64,000 nucleotides of DNA from positions 248,001-312,000 of the forward strand of contig NZ_VJWE01000014.1 of the NCBI RefSeq assembly GCF_007993815.1, written 5' to 3'. This DNA is from Acidovorax delafieldii. GTDB taxonomy: Bacteria; Pseudomonadota; Gammaproteobacteria; Burkholderiales; Burkholderiaceae_C. A model generated the notes under the pieces. That model worked only from the letters and a program-made list of their open reading frames with translations, had not been told where the DNA came from and ran no database searches. Below, one piece after another: positions 18,426 to 28,851 of this stretch (positions within the stretch are counted from its first letter, which is position 1; every line of letters begins with the position of its first letter). Position numbers and translations under genes: made by a program.

Positions 18426-19415
18426 TCAGGCAGCCTCAGGCACCGCCTTCAGCATCTGCTGCTCGAAAGCGCGCAAACGCTTGTAGATCGATATCTGTTC
18501 CACCACCGTGCTCCAGTTCAGCACCAGAAACTGGAACGACTCCAGCACCTTGTCAAAGGCCCGGGCAATCTGCTGCATCACCCCCAGGGTGATCACCCCC
18601 GCGATCAGCGTGGGGCCCAAAGCCACCAGGGGCACCAGCACACTCACCTGCAGGTAAGACCACTTCACCACATCGAAGTACAGGTAGTGGAAAAACAGCC
18701 GGAAGTAATTGCGGCGCACGCCCGCGAACAGCTCAGCCGCCGTGGGCGGAGAAGCCCGGTTCGGGTCGTCCTCGCCCAGCACCAGCTCCTTGCGGGACGC
18801 CGCCTCCACCCGCTGGTTGTGAAACTCCAGCCCCGGTAGCTTCACACCCACGCAGGCCAGCAGCAGCGTGCCCCCCAATGACCAGGCCAGCGCGACCCAG
18901 ACCAGGGAATGCGGAACGGCACCGATGAGGGGCAGCGCAGTGACTTTGTCGGACAGCGTCCAGAGCACCGGCAGAAAGGCCCCGAGCGTCATGAGGCTGC
19001 GCATGAAACTCAGGCCCAGATCTTCCATCGTGCGGGCGAAACGCATGGTGTCCTCCTGCACACGCTGTGCCGCACCCTCGATGTGCCGCAGGCGTGGCCA
19101 GGCCGCCATGTAATGCTCATTCATCGCCTGCCGCCAACGAAAGATGTAGTGTTTGCTGAAAAAATCCGCCAGCACCGCCGTCGTCACATAGATCATGGCA
19201 ATGCGCGCGAAGGTTGAAAGCTGTCCCCAGAACTGCTCTGCGGTGATGCTGCCAGGCTTACCCAGAGCCTCCTGTATGAGATCGTAAAAGCTGCCGAACC
19301 AGTCGTTGATCTGCACGTCCAGCTGCACACGGTAAGCCGTGGCCAGAAGAATGACGAGAGAACCCAAGATGGACCAGGCCCACCAGCGGCGGGCGAAAAA
19401 GAAGGACTTGAACAT
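18426..19415 (-). CDS. SbmA/BacA-like peptide transporter, short form
   Basis: About 329 residues, closely matching the later three quarters of SbmA: FYDLIQ.AL, FRWRQAMNEHYM, the strongly conserved RHIEGAAQRVQEDTMRFA, KLPGLEFHNQRVEAA, RKELV.GEDD and RKNYFRL-like blocks. SbmA/BacA import peptides and modified antibiotics across the inner membrane using the proton gradient. Compared with E. coli SbmA (about 406 residues) the first ~75 residues, one to two helices, are missing; the ATG at 19415 still begins MFKSFFF like SbmA, so the gene looks internally shortened rather than mis-started. Confidence 0.85.
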   Translation of the reverse strand: MFKSFFFARRWWAWSILGSLVILLATAYRVQLDVQINDWFGSFYDLIQEALGKPGSITAEQFWGQLSTFARIAMIYVTTAVLADFFSKHYIFRWRQAMNEHYMAAWPRLRHIEGAAQRVQEDTMRFARTMEDLGLSFMRSLMTLGAFLPVLWTLSDKVTALPLIGAVPHSLVWVALAWSLGGTLLLACVGVKLPGLEFHNQRVEAASRKELVLGEDDPNRASPPTAAELFAGVRRNYFRLFFHYLYFDVVKWSYLQVSVLVPLVALGPTLIAGVITLGVMQQIARAFDKVLESFQFLVLNWSTVVEQISIYKRLRAFEQQMLKAVPEAA

Positions 19416-19565
19416 CGTAGTGCCGTGTTGGAATGGTTCTGCGAATTCTGAGTGCCACACGCAATGATCGTTCCGCAGTAAACAATGCCACTGATCGCCT
19501 GCCGCCGGGGCAGACACCGGCCAACCAGCCTTCGCACCGCGCGCAGACCCGGCGCCAGCCTCTGG

Positions 19566-22121
19566 CTAGCGCGGCCGGGCCCTTTGCTCCAGCCATTCCT
19601 GAGCCGCCTGCTGCCCACCCCAGCGCGACCAATCCAACGCGCTCTTTCCGTGCGGGTCTTTCTGCGAAAGATCCACTCCCTGCTCATCCAGCCAACGCAG
19701 CACGGCCACCCGCCCTTTGGCTGCGGCCAGCATGGCGGGGGTCTCGCCTCGGCTGGCGGGCGCGGGTTCGGTCAGCGATTGCCCTTGCTCTTTGAGCCAA
19801 TCCAGGCAAGGCACGCAGCCGCTTTGCGCGGCCATGTGCACGGTGCCCCAGTCCCAGCGGTTGCGGGCTTGCAGGCTGGCGCCCGCCTGCGCCAAGCGTT
19901 GCGCCACCGCCAGATGGCCGCCATAAAAGGCCCGCAGCAGGGCCGTATCGCCGCGCTCGCTGTCCTTGGCCGTCTGCCGCAGATCGGGCTCGGCCCCGGC
20001 TTGCAGCAGCGCCTCCACATGCGCCAACTGCCCCCGGTGGGCGGCCAGCATCAGCACGGAGGAGCCGGTGTCTGCCAGCAGGTTGGGGTTGGCGCCATCG
20101 CGCAGGGCCTGCGCCAGTGCGCTGGCATCGCCCGTGTTCTGAGCGTCCATCAGGCGGGCATCTGCAGGCGCCCAAATGCGCGATGAAGCCACTGCCGCAG
20201 GGGCTTGCAGTACAGCGCTGCGACCTGCCCCCCACACCGCACGCCCGCCATGGGCCCACCACACGAGCAAGCCAAAGGCCAAGAGCCATGCCCAACCACC
20301 CCAGGCTGGGCGTGAATGGGCAGCCACCTGGGGCCGCTGCGCCCCTGGCGTGAAGCGCCCCCGACGATCCAGCCACGCACGTGCCACGGCCTGGCCCACG
20401 GCCTGCGCGGCAGCCGTGCCGCTCAGCCCTGGTGTCAGCGTTTGCGAATGCCCTGATGCATCCTTGCCCAGCACCGCGTGGTAGGCCTGGGTCCCCGCCG
20501 CGAACTGCAGCTTGTGCACCAGCGACTGGCTGGACTCGCCTGGCAACGTCGCCACGCGAGACCAAACCCAAGAGCCGCGACGCACGACCAGGCCATCGTC
20601 CTGCACCCGCAGCGTCCACCGCCGGGTGGCGGCATGCAAGGCCCAGGCAGGTAGCACCAACACAGCCAACCAACCCCAAAAGCCGCTCGGCAGCACCAGG
20701 GCGCGGGGCTGGATGCGGTCGTTCACCCACCATTCCAGCGCCAGCAAAGCCAGGGCCACCGCCGCGGACCAGCGCCAAGCGGTCTGCGTGAACGCGAGGG
20801 ACCAGGCATCTGGCGTCTCGGTCAAACGCACGCCAGGGGGAAGAAAGCCTGGGGAGTCAGCAGACTTCCCCATGCCCGGTAGATCCAACGGCTGAGAGGC
20901 GGCATCGCGGCCCAAGACGACCGGCTCGATGGGGACTTCCTGCGTCCACTGCGCCCGCCGGTCAAAGCGGTCCGGCACCGAAGCGGCCTCAGCCCAGGAC
21001 GGGGTGGCGGCCTGGACCGCCAGGTCATACGCCAGCTCCAGCGCACCATCGGCGCGCACCAGTTCCAGTCGCCAGTCCACCCGCTCGCCACCGCGCCGCG
21101 AACCATGGGTGGGGGAGTCATCAGGCAGTTCAAAACGCGCTACCAGTCGCATGCCGCCATCGCCCGTCGGCTGGTGCCGCGCCGTGGCCTTCAGCACTTC
21201 CACCTGGCGCTCGGGCGAACCGGAGCTGGATTCGTCCACACGGTATTGCGCCAGCTGCATGCGCAGGTTTTCGGACCCCGCTTGCTGCACAGCCCGCGCA
21301 GGCAACACCAGCGTGATTTCGACCGACCGCCCCGCCATGGGCCACGATGGCAGGGCCGTCATACCAACCCCCTGGTAGCGCCAGGCCTTGCGGCTGTTCT
21401 GCCAGGCTGCAGCGACCAAGCCCACGCCGATCACCACAAAGACGCCTATGAAGCCCTTGGCCCACCAGGGCCCTTTGCCGTCCGACCAGAACAAGGCGGC
21501 CATAGGGAAAGCGATGCCACACCAGAATACCGCGAAGAACCACAACGCCCCCTGCCCCTTGGCCAGGGAATGCGTTGGCTCCAGGTCTGGTACATCGTCC
21601 TGGGGGCGCCTCAAGATGCGCAGAAACATCCATGCAGCAGTCACCCCGACGCCGGTGAACACCAGGGTAAACGGCAGCCGGAAAATTTGCAGCCGCCAGC
21701 GGATGCTGCGGTCCAGCAGGGCTTGAGCAGGGGCCTGTGGGTTAACCCAGGCTGTGATGGATTCGCCCCGCTCCTGCGCTTGGCGCAGGGCGCGGTGCCA
21801 TTGCGCCTGCCAGTCGCCCACGTTGTCGGCACTGGGGTGCAGGTCCAGCCCCACACGCTGCGCTTCGTACGTTTGGCCCACCACGGTGTAGCGGTACCGG
21901 GCAAGCACCTGATAGGTGGTACCGCCCTCGCTGCCCGCGTGCTGCTTCAGTTGCACATCTAGCACCTGGGCCGGCACGGGCTGCCATGAGCGCACGGTCC
22001 AGGCTGCCAGCGCCGTTTCAGCTAAGGGCCGCAAACCTGCCCAATACCCACCAGCACCGAACACCACCGCAAAGATGGCGCAGAAAACCAGCAATACCCC
22101 TCGGCCCATGGTGTTGCCCAT
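19566..22121 (-). CDS. DUF3592 membrane protein with C-terminal ankyrin repeats
   Basis: 851 residues. An N-terminal helix (~8-30) and a DUF3592-like segment (residues ~45-180: QVLDVQLKQH...YRYTVVGQTYEA) are followed by several membrane helices (near 150, 195, 430-500, 640) and a large soluble middle. Four or five ankyrin repeats (about 655-848: TGSSVLMLAAHRGQLAHVEALL, GDTALLRAFYGGHLAVAQRL, GETPAMLAAAKG) close the protein. Ankyrin repeats mediate protein contacts; the role is unknown. A strong AAAGGAGGG site precedes the ATG. It lies upstream of, and on the same strand as, the SbmA-like gene. Confidence 0.8.
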   Translation of the reverse strand: MGNTMGRGVLLVFCAIFAVVFGAGGYWAGLRPLAETALAAWTVRSWQPVPAQVLDVQLKQHAGSEGGTTYQVLARYRYTVVGQTYEAQRVGLDLHPSADNVGDWQAQWHRALRQAQERGESITAWVNPQAPAQALLDRSIRWRLQIFRLPFTLVFTGVGVTAAWMFLRILRRPQDDVPDLEPTHSLAKGQGALWFFAVFWCGIAFPMAALFWSDGKGPWWAKGFIGVFVVIGVGLVAAAWQNSRKAWRYQGVGMTALPSWPMAGRSVEITLVLPARAVQQAGSENLRMQLAQYRVDESSSGSPERQVEVLKATARHQPTGDGGMRLVARFELPDDSPTHGSRRGGERVDWRLELVRADGALELAYDLAVQAATPSWAEAASVPDRFDRRAQWTQEVPIEPVVLGRDAASQPLDLPGMGKSADSPGFLPPGVRLTETPDAWSLAFTQTAWRWSAAVALALLALEWWVNDRIQPRALVLPSGFWGWLAVLVLPAWALHAATRRWTLRVQDDGLVVRRGSWVWSRVATLPGESSQSLVHKLQFAAGTQAYHAVLGKDASGHSQTLTPGLSGTAAAQAVGQAVARAWLDRRGRFTPGAQRPQVAAHSRPAWGGWAWLLAFGLLVWWAHGGRAVWGAGRSAVLQAPAAVASSRIWAPADARLMDAQNTGDASALAQALRDGANPNLLADTGSSVLMLAAHRGQLAHVEALLQAGAEPDLRQTAKDSERGDTALLRAFYGGHLAVAQRLAQAGASLQARNRWDWGTVHMAAQSGCVPCLDWLKEQGQSLTEPAPASRGETPAMLAAAKGRVAVLRWLDEQGVDLSQKDPHGKSALDWSRWGGQQAAQEWLEQRARPR

Positions 22122-22212
22122 GGCTCCCTCCTTTTGTTGTTGTTATGGATGTCTTGTTATGGGCTCCAGAATAGTGACGAATGGATGACGTTTGTGTGAC
22201 ACCCAAGGTGGG

Positions 22213-22241
22213 CCAAAAAAAAGCGGCCCCTGAGGGCCGCT
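22213..22241 (-). terminator. Terminator of acnB
   Basis: On the minus strand AGCGGCCC-(4-base loop)-GGGCCGCT forms a perfect 8-bp stem (22222-22229 with 22234-22241) followed by eight T. It lies 25 bases past the acnB stop and is the clearest intrinsic terminator on this strand. Confidence 0.9.
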
Positions 22242-22265
22242 TCTGTTGCGCAAAGAACGCGAGGA

Positions 22266-24857
22266 TCAGGCGGTGACGCCCTTGGCGGTTTCTGCGTACT
22301 CTTCGATCTGGTCGAAGTTCAGGTACTTGTAGATCGAAGCGCCGTCCTTGTTCACGATACCCATGGCTTCGTGGTATTCGGCCACCGAGGGGATCTTGCC
22401 CAGCTTGGACGCGATGGCGGCCAGCTCGGCGGAGGCCAGGAACACGTTGGTGTTCTTGCCCAGGCGGTTGGGGAAGTTGCGGGTGGAGGTGGACACCACC
22501 GTAGCGCCTTCGCGCACCTGCGCCTGGTTGCCCATGCACAGCGAGCAGCCGGGCATTTCGGTACGGGCGCCGGCAGCACCAAAGTTGGCGTAATGACCTT
22601 CCTTGATCAGTTCGCTCTCGTCCATCTTGGTGGGCGGAGCCACCCACAGCTTGACGGGGATGTCACGGCTGCCGCCCAGCAGCTTGGCTGCTGCCCGGAA
22701 GTGGCCGATGTTGGTCATGCAAGAACCAATGAAGGCTTCATCGATCTTGGTGCCAGCCACTTCCGACAGGGTCTTGGCGTCGTCGGGGTCGTTGGGGCAG
22801 CACAGGATGGGTTCCTTGATGTCGGCCAGATCAATCTCGATGACGGCGGCGTATTCCGCATCCTTGTCGGCTTCGAGCAGGTTGGGGTTGGCCAGCCAGG
22901 CTTCGACCTTCTCGATGCGGCGTTGCAGCGTGCGGGCGTCGGCATAGCCGTCAGCGATCATGTTCTTCATCAGCACCACGTTGCTGGTCAGGTATTCCTT
23001 GACCGGCTCGGGGTTGAGCTTGATGGTGCAACCAGCGGCGGAACGCTCTGCCGAAGCGTCCGACAGCTCAAACGCTTGCTCGACCTTCAGGTTGGGCAGG
23101 CCTTCGATTTCGAGGATGCGGCCCGAGAAGATGTTCTTCTTGCCCGCCTTGGCCACCGTGAGCAGACCAGCCTTGATCGCGTACAGCGGAATCGCGTGCA
23201 CCAGGTCGCGCAGCGTCACGCCCGGTTGCATTTCGCCCTTGAAGCGCACCAGCACCGACTCGGGCATGTCCAGAGGCATCACACCCGTCGCAGCGCCGAA
23301 AGCCACCAGGCCAGAGCCTGCCGGGAACGAAATACCGATGGGGAAACGCGTGTGTGAATCGCCACCCGTACCCACGGTGTCAGGCAGCAGCAGGCGGTTG
23401 AGCCAGCTGTGGATCACGCCGTCGCCGGGGCGCAGGGCCACGCCGCCGCGGTTGCTGATGAACGCGGGCAGTTCGCGGTGGGTCTTCACGTCCACAGGCT
23501 TGGGGTAGGCAGCCGTGTGGCAGAACGACTGCATGACCAGATCGGCCGAGAAGCCCAGGCAGGCCAGATCCTTCAGCTCGTCGCGGGTCATGGGACCCGT
23601 GGTGTCTTGCGAGCCCACGGTGGTCATCTTGGGCTCGCAGTAGGTACCGGGGCGCACGCCCTGGCCTTCTGGCAGACCGACAGCACGTCCAACCATCTTC
23701 TGGGCGAGGGTGAAGCCGGCCTTCGAAGCGGCAGGTGCCTGGGGCAGGCGGAACAGCGTGGATGCTGCCAGGCCCAGGAACTCGCGGGCCTTGGCCGTCA
23801 GCGAACGACCGATGATGAGGTTGATACGGCCACCGGCACGCACTTCGTCAAACAGCACATCGCTCTTGAGCTTGAACTCGGCCACGGTGGCGCCGTTCTT
23901 CACAATCTTGCCGTCGTAGGGCAGGATGTCGACCACGTCGCCCATTTCGAGCTTGGATACATCGACTTCGATCGGCAGCGAGCCCGAATCTTCTTGCGTG
24001 TTGAAGAAGATGGGAGCGATCTTGCCGCCCAGCGTGACACCACCAAAACGCTTGTTCGGCACAAACGGGATGTCCTGGCCCGTGGCCCAGATCACACTGT
24101 TGGTCGCCGACTTGCGGCTTGAACCGGTGCCCACCACGTCGCCCACGTAGGCCACGAGGTTGCCCTTCTTCTTGAGGTCTTCGATGAACTGCATCGGACC
24201 ACGCTTGCCGTCTTCTTCGGGCTTGAACGCCGCATCAGGGCGGGTGTTCTTCAGCATGGCCAGGTAGTGCAGCGGGATGTCTGGGCGGCTCCAGGCATCC
24301 GGTGCGGGCGACAGGTCGTCGGTGTTGGTCTCACCGGGCACTTTGAACACTGTGACGGTAATCTTCTTCTCGACCTCAGGACGGGTGGTGAACCACTCGG
24401 CATCGGCCCAGCTCTTGATGACTTCCTGCGCCTTGGCGTTGCCTGCCTTGGCTTTCACAGCGACGTCATTGAAGAAGTCGAACATCAGCAGCGTCTTCTT
24501 CAGACCCTCTGCGGCCACACCAGCCACTTCGGCATCGTCCAGCAACTCGATCAGCGGGTGCACGTTGTAGCCACCCACCATGGTGCCCAGTAGTTCCGTG
24601 GCCTTGGCCTTGGAGATCAGACCCACGGTGATGTCGCCGTGCGCCACGGCAGCCAGGAAGCTGGCCTTGACCTTGGCAGCGTCGTCCACGCCAGGCGGCA
24701 CGCGATGGGTGAGCAGGTCCAGCAAAAAGGCCTCTTCACCAGCGGGTGGGTTCTTGATCAATTCGATCAGCTCAGCCACCTGCTTGGCGTCCAGGGGCAG
24801 AGGGGGGATACCCAGTGCGGCGCGTTCGGCAGCATGGTCTCTGTAGGCTTTCAACAT
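22266..24857 (-). CDS. acnB: Bifunctional aconitate hydratase 2 / 2-methylisocitrate dehydratase
   Basis: 863 residues, the usual AcnB length. It interconverts citrate and isocitrate in the TCA cycle with a 4Fe-4S cluster; the cluster cysteines lie in [14 protein letters not shown] and [10 protein letters not shown]. The N-terminal HEAT-like domain and the swivelling domain ([13 protein letters not shown]) precede the catalytic part, the AcnB domain order. The ATG at 24857 has GGAG at proper spacing; a longer frame adds residues unlike the family. It is the last gene of the leftward TCA arm. Confidence 0.96.
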   Translation of the reverse strand: MLKAYRDHAAERAALGIPPLPLDAKQVAELIELIKNPPAGEEAFLLDLLTHRVPPGVDDAAKVKASFLAAVAHGDITVGLISKAKATELLGTMVGGYNVHPLIELLDDAEVAGVAAEGLKKTLLMFDFFNDVAVKAKAGNAKAQEVIKSWADAEWFTTRPEVEKKITVTVFKVPGETNTDDLSPAPDAWSRPDIPLHYLAMLKNTRPDAAFKPEEDGKRGPMQFIEDLKKKGNLVAYVGDVVGTGSSRKSATNSVIWATGQDIPFVPNKRFGGVTLGGKIAPIFFNTQEDSGSLPIEVDVSKLEMGDVVDILPYDGKIVKNGATVAEFKLKSDVLFDEVRAGGRINLIIGRSLTAKAREFLGLAASTLFRLPQAPAASKAGFTLAQKMVGRAVGLPEGQGVRPGTYCEPKMTTVGSQDTTGPMTRDELKDLACLGFSADLVMQSFCHTAAYPKPVDVKTHRELPAFISNRGGVALRPGDGVIHSWLNRLLLPDTVGTGGDSHTRFPIGISFPAGSGLVAFGAATGVMPLDMPESVLVRFKGEMQPGVTLRDLVHAIPLYAIKAGLLTVAKAGKKNIFSGRILEIEGLPNLKVEQAFELSDASAERSAAGCTIKLNPEPVKEYLTSNVVLMKNMIADGYADARTLQRRIEKVEAWLANPNLLEADKDAEYAAVIEIDLADIKEPILCCPNDPDDAKTLSEVAGTKIDEAFIGSCMTNIGHFRAAAKLLGGSRDIPVKLWVAPPTKMDESELIKEGHYANFGAAGARTEMPGCSLCMGNQAQVREGATVVSTSTRNFPNRLGKNTNVFLASAELAAIASKLGKIPSVAEYHEAMGIVNKDGASIYKYLNFDQIEEYAETAKGVTA

Positions 24858-24944
24858 TGTTTTCTCCAGTTGCGTTCTAAAGTGGGGCGTAGCGTGTAGC
24901 GGTCGGCTCGGCACACACCAGTCGTTGATGGGTGCGCGCGGTTT

Positions 24945-25586
24945 TTACTTGGTGGCGGGCAGCGGGTCCAGCACGCTCACAGGCGGGTTCTTCTTGATGG
25001 CTTCTGCCACCACCACCTGCTCAGGGCTCATGCACTCGTCAGCCAGACGCTGACCAGCGCGCTGGTTCATCAGCATGGATTTGTTGGCGATCTGCAGCCA
25101 CACGGCACCACCCTTGACGTCCTCCAGGCGCACAGTGCCCGTGGTCGTGGCCACCGGCGACATGTAGTACTTGAAACCCTTGCCTTCCACATGGAAGTGG
25201 CCTGGGGTGGCGGGATCGGCTGTCACCGTGACAAAAGCACCGAGCTCGCAGGGCATGCGCCCCACGTGCACGCGCTCTGCAATCGCCAGTTCGGCGGGCG
25301 ACAGGGCTGCTTCAGCGGCGATGATGCCGGCCGCAACCTGGTTGGTGGCGCTCTTGAGCTGGGTACGGCTGCTGGTGGGTTCGGCCTTGGCAGTGGCATG
25401 GCTCTTGGCGGGAGCCTTGGCTGCGGTCTTGCCATCTGCTGGCTTGGCGGCCGTCTTGGCGGTTGGCTTGGCAGCGGGTTTGGCTGCAGCTTTGGTGTCG
25501 GACTTGGCCGCAGGCTGAGCTGTAGTTTGTGCCAAGGCAAAGGCTGGAGCCAGCAACATGAGAGCGGAGGCAATGACGAATTTCAT
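24945..25586 (-). CDS. Secreted Lys/Ala/Pro-rich protein of unknown function
   Basis: 213 residues: a clear signal peptide (residues 1-20, ending AFALAQ), then a ~50-residue low-complexity tract of AAKPxAKP repeats reminiscent of histone H1-like tails, then a compact domain with two cysteines (GRMPCELG and ADECMS) and KGFKYYMSPV. I do not recognise a named family. It lies between the CoA-ester lyase and acnB on the same strand (33 and 87 bases away), so it is probably co-transcribed with TCA enzymes although it is exported. The ATG at 25586 starts the signal peptide. Confidence 0.7.
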   Translation of the reverse strand: MKFVIASALMLLAPAFALAQTTAQPAAKSDTKAAAKPAAKPTAKTAAKPADGKTAAKAPAKSHATAKAEPTSSRTQLKSATNQVAAGIIAAEAALSPAELAIAERVHVGRMPCELGAFVTVTADPATPGHFHVEGKGFKYYMSPVATTTGTVRLEDVKGGAVWLQIANKSMLMNQRAGQRLADECMSPEQVVVAEAIKKNPPVSVLDPLPATK

Positions 25587-25618
25587 GGGAAGTCCTGCGT
25601 GGAAATGTCCAGGGGTGT

Positions 25619-26698
25619 TCACGATGGAACGAGAGTCGATGCGTCAAACCAGTGACGCACCGCCAAGGGTAGTGCGCGCCCAGTGCTGTGGGCGCGCTCC
25701 AGAATCTGCCAATAAAAGCGGTAGCTGGCACGGTCATGCAATACCCCATCCACACTGATGGGTGCCCAGTCCTCCAAGGCTGCCGCCGAAATGATCCGGG
25801 CTGCGGTGTCGATATCGTCCTGCAGGGGCGCAAAGGCCTGCAGGATGGTGCGGATCTGCGCCGGATGGATGCTCCACATCCGTGTGTAGCCCAGCTCGCG
25901 CGATGCGCGGCCGGCAGCACCTTGCAGGGCTGCCATGTCCGAAAACTCGGTGACCACGCAATGGGACGGCACCTTGCCGTGCGCGTGGCAGGCCGAGGCA
26001 ATTTCAAGCTTGGCTCGCACCACCAGCGGGTGCGTGAACTGCCCGGCAGAGGTCATGGCCTGCGCAGGAATGGCACCGCCATGGGCCGACACAAAATCCA
26101 TGAGCCCGAAACTCAGGCTCTGCACGCGGGGGTGGGCCGCGATGTCAAACGCGCGCTGCACGGCGGCAGGAGACTCGATCAGCACGTGCAAAGGCACATG
26201 TGCCGCCGACGCGCGCTCCAGCGCACGTTCAGCCAGCAGAACATCGTCTACCGACTCGACCTTGGGAATCATGATGTGGCACAGCCTGTGCCCAGCCTCG
26301 CCTGCAATAGTGGCCATGTCATTGGCAAATGCAGGGTGGTCCACTGCGTGAACGCGGGCCGCAACCCGTGCGCCCGGGGCAGCATTCAGTGCCAGGCTTG
26401 CCACCAACGCTGCATGCGCGGACTCCAGCCCGACAGGGGCTCCGTCTTCGCAATCGAGGGTGACATCAAAGACGCAGGTGCCAAACTCCTGCGCCATCTC
26501 GGCCTGCAATTGCAGGCTCTTGCGCATGCGCGCTTCGACGCCGCTGTAGTGGTCACAAACCGGCAGAAAACCGGTCTGCGCCTGGGCGCCGAGCAACACA
26601 TCGCGCGGATGGACGGACGCAGCGCCCTGCCCTGGTGCGGGGGCTTGGGCGACCCGAAGGCCCGATGCCACAGGCGTCGGCTGCATTGCGTCGTTCAC
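25619..26698 (-). CDS. CoA-ester lyase, HpcH/HpaI aldolase (CitE-like) family
   Basis: 359 residues with the CitE-superfamily TIM-barrel marks: VTLDCEDGAPVG (metal-binding Asp/Glu), a central Arg, IMIPKVES, HVLIESPAAV and a C-terminal SIHPAQI. Members split malyl-CoA, citramalyl-CoA or citryl-CoA; the substrate cannot be fixed here. The frame starts at GTG 26698, only nine bases after the mdh stop; an ATG 12 bases further on is an alternative start. The position between mdh and acnB suggests a role linked to the TCA or glyoxylate pathways. Confidence 0.8.
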   Translation of the reverse strand: MNDAMQPTPVASGLRVAQAPAPGQGAASVHPRDVLLGAQAQTGFLPVCDHYSGVEARMRKSLQLQAEMAQEFGTCVFDVTLDCEDGAPVGLESAHAALVASLALNAAPGARVAARVHAVDHPAFANDMATIAGEAGHRLCHIMIPKVESVDDVLLAERALERASAAHVPLHVLIESPAAVQRAFDIAAHPRVQSLSFGLMDFVSAHGGAIPAQAMTSAGQFTHPLVVRAKLEIASACHAHGKVPSHCVVTEFSDMAALQGAAGRASRELGYTRMWSIHPAQIRTILQAFAPLQDDIDTAARIISAAALEDWAPISVDGVLHDRASYRFYWQILERAHSTGRALPLAVRHWFDASTLVPS

Positions 26699-26706
26699 CA
26701 GCTTGT

Positions 26707-27693
26707 TTAGAGCAGGTGCTTGACGCCGTCTTGCTCGCCTTGCAGTTCGGCCAGCGTGATGTTGATGCGCTCTTGCGAGAACGCGTCGATGTCCAGACCT
26801 TCAACGATCTTGTACTCGCCGTTTTCGCAGGTCACGGGGAAACCGAACATCACGTCCTTGGGAATGCCGTATTCGCCGTTGGATGGAACACCCATGGTGA
26901 CCCACTTGCCGTTGGTGCCCAGGGCCCAGTCGCGCATGTGGTCGATGGCTGCATTGGCTGCAGACGCTGCCGACGACAGGCCACGGGCTTCAATGATGGC
27001 GGCGCCGCGCTTGCCAACGGTGGGCAGGAATGTGTTGGCGTTCCACTCCTGATCGTTGATCATCTTGGCCACGCTCTCGCCCTTGATGGTGGCAAAACGG
27101 TAGTCAGCGTACATCGTGGGCGAGTGGTTGCCCCACACGGTCAGCTTTTCGATGTCGGCCACGGCCTTGCCGGTCTTGGCAGCGATCTGGCTGGCAGCGC
27201 GGTTGTGGTCCAGGCGCAGCATGGCCGTGAAGTTCTTGCGTGGCAGGTCAGGGGCCGACTTCATGGCGATGTAGGCATTGGTGTTGGCAGGGTTGCCCAC
27301 CACCAGCACCTTCACGTCGCGCGAAGCCACGGCATTCAGGGCCTTGCCTTGTGCCGTGAAGATGGCGCCGTTGACGGCCAGCAGCTCGGCACGCTCCATG
27401 CCAGGGCCACGTGGGCGCGAGCCGACCAGCAGTGCGTAGTCGGCATCCTTGAAGGCTGTCATGGGATCGCTGTGGGCGGTCATTTCGACGAGCAGCGGGA
27501 AGGCGCAGTCGTCCAGCTCCATCATCACGCCCTTGAGCGCCTTTTGAGGGCCTTCGACAGGGACTTCGAGCAATTGCAGAATGACCGGCTGGTCCTTGCC
27601 CAGCATTTCGCCGGAGGCGATACGGAACAGCAGTGCGTAACCGATTTGACCGGCGGCGCCGGTGACAGCAACGCGAACGGGCTTCTTGCTCAT
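26707..27693 (-). CDS. mdh: Malate dehydrogenase
   Basis: 328 residues of the LDH/MDH superfamily: NAD-binding [12 protein letters not shown] at the N-terminus, substrate arginines in [11 protein letters not shown], the NPANTNA motif and catalytic His in [10 protein letters not shown]. It oxidises malate to oxaloacetate. A GGAG site precedes the ATG at 27693. It is the first gene of the leftward arm (mdh, lyase, secreted protein, acnB) and is divergent from the GntR regulator. Confidence 0.96.
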   Translation of the reverse strand: MSKKPVRVAVTGAAGQIGYALLFRIASGEMLGKDQPVILQLLEVPVEGPQKALKGVMMELDDCAFPLLVEMTAHSDPMTAFKDADYALLVGSRPRGPGMERAELLAVNGAIFTAQGKALNAVASRDVKVLVVGNPANTNAYIAMKSAPDLPRKNFTAMLRLDHNRAASQIAAKTGKAVADIEKLTVWGNHSPTMYADYRFATIKGESVAKMINDQEWNANTFLPTVGKRGAAIIEARGLSSAASAANAAIDHMRDWALGTNGKWVTMGVPSNGEYGIPKDVMFGFPVTCENGEYKIVEGLDIDAFSQERINITLAELQGEQDGVKHLL

Positions 27694-27829
27694 GGTGAAA
27701 ACTCCAGGAAGTGAGGAAAACAGGTGTGTGTGCAACGCAAGCACCAGCGCCTGTCACCAGTAGCCCGTGCCCCGCAAAACAGCATTGGAGTTTACCCCTG
27801 ATTGGACACCCCGGTCAATTTGTCTTATG

Positions 27830-27841
27830 TCTTATATAAGA
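27830..27841. promoter_or_regulatory. Palindrome between mdh and the GntR regulator
   Basis: TCTTATATAAGA is a perfect 12-base palindrome, with another TCTTAT eight bases to its left (27823-27828). It lies in the only divergent promoter region of the TCA block, 137 bases from the mdh start and 89 from the regulator start. A GntR-family operator is the natural reading; direct evidence is lacking. Confidence 0.5.
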
Positions 27842-27929
27842 TATGATTGCACCACGTTTGTCGTTCGATTGTCATGTGGCAACCGCACTGCCGCACCACA
27901 ACACACGCACAACTTACAGATCCCACACC

Positions 27930-28718
27930 ATGTCATCGCTTCCGTTCGCAGCAGACAGCCCCGCGCCCCCGCAGAGCGCAGCGGGAGCCGCCACGCCAGC
28001 GTTCAGCCCGCTGTACCAACAGATCAAGGGACTGATCCTGCAAAGCCTGCAGCAGGGCGAATGGAAGCCTGGCGAGGCCATTCCGAGCGAAATGGAGCTG
28101 GCTGCACGTTTTCGCGTCAGCCAGGGCACCGTACGCAAGGCGATTGACGAACTGGCCGCAGAGAACCTGGTGATGCGCCGGCAGGGCAAAGGCACTTTTG
28201 TCGCCACCCACGCCGAGCAGCATGTGCAGTACCGATTTCTCAAGCTGTTACCCGACACCGGAGACGCCCGCGTGGAAGGCCCTGCGCAGCGCCGCGTGAT
28301 CGATTGCCGCCGCGTGCGGGCCAACGCCGATGTGGCCCGCGCACTGGCGCTGCGCAGCGGCGATGCCGTCATGCAGGCCCGGCGCATCCTGTCGTTTGCA
28401 GGAGTGCCCACCATTTTGGAAGACATCTGGCTGCCCGGACAAGCCTTCAAAGGCCTGACGGCCGAGCAGCTCGCCAACTACCAGGGACCGACCTACGCCA
28501 TGTTCGAACTCGACTTTGGCGTGCGCATGGTGCGGGCCGAAGAAAAAATCCGCGCCGTGCTGCCCGACGAGGAACAAGCCCAACTGCTGCAAATCACACC
28601 CGTGACACCGCTGCTGAGCGTCGAGCGCATTGCCTACACCTACAACGATGTTCCCATGGAGTTACGCCGCGGGCTGTATCGCACCGATACCCACCACTAC
28701 CGTAATGAATTGAGCTGA
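27930..28718 (+). CDS. GntR family transcriptional regulator, HutC subfamily
   Basis: 262 residues: winged-helix DNA-binding domain at ~25-95 (PSEMELAARFRVSQGTVRKAIDELAAENLVMRRQGKGTFV compressed to its key blocks PSEMELA, SQGTVRKA, RRQGKGTFV) and a C-terminal UTRA ligand-binding domain (~105-255, with ILEDIWLPG and YRTDTHHYRNELS). HutC-type regulators usually repress and are released by a metabolite. The location between mdh and sdhC suggests control of the TCA genes. The ATG at 27930 is chosen because upstream codons lack similarity. Confidence 0.87.
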   Translation: MSSLPFAADSPAPPQSAAGAATPAFSPLYQQIKGLILQSLQQGEWKPGEAIPSEMELAARFRVSQGTVRKAIDELAAENLVMRRQGKGTFVATHAEQHVQYRFLKLLPDTGDARVEGPAQRRVIDCRRVRANADVARALALRSGDAVMQARRILSFAGVPTILEDIWLPGQAFKGLTAEQLANYQGPTYAMFELDFGVRMVRAEEKIRAVLPDEEQAQLLQITPVTPLLSVERIAYTYNDVPMELRRGLYRTDTHHYRNELS

Positions 28719-28851
28719 CAGCAGGCTGGCACCCGAGCATTAACGTCGAAAATTTCAAGCCCGGCTAAACCCTTGTGTTGCGTTGCAATAGAATTTTGCG
28801 TTCTTTGCATCTTCAAATTACAAAGCAGTTACATCCACGAAAGCACCAGAA

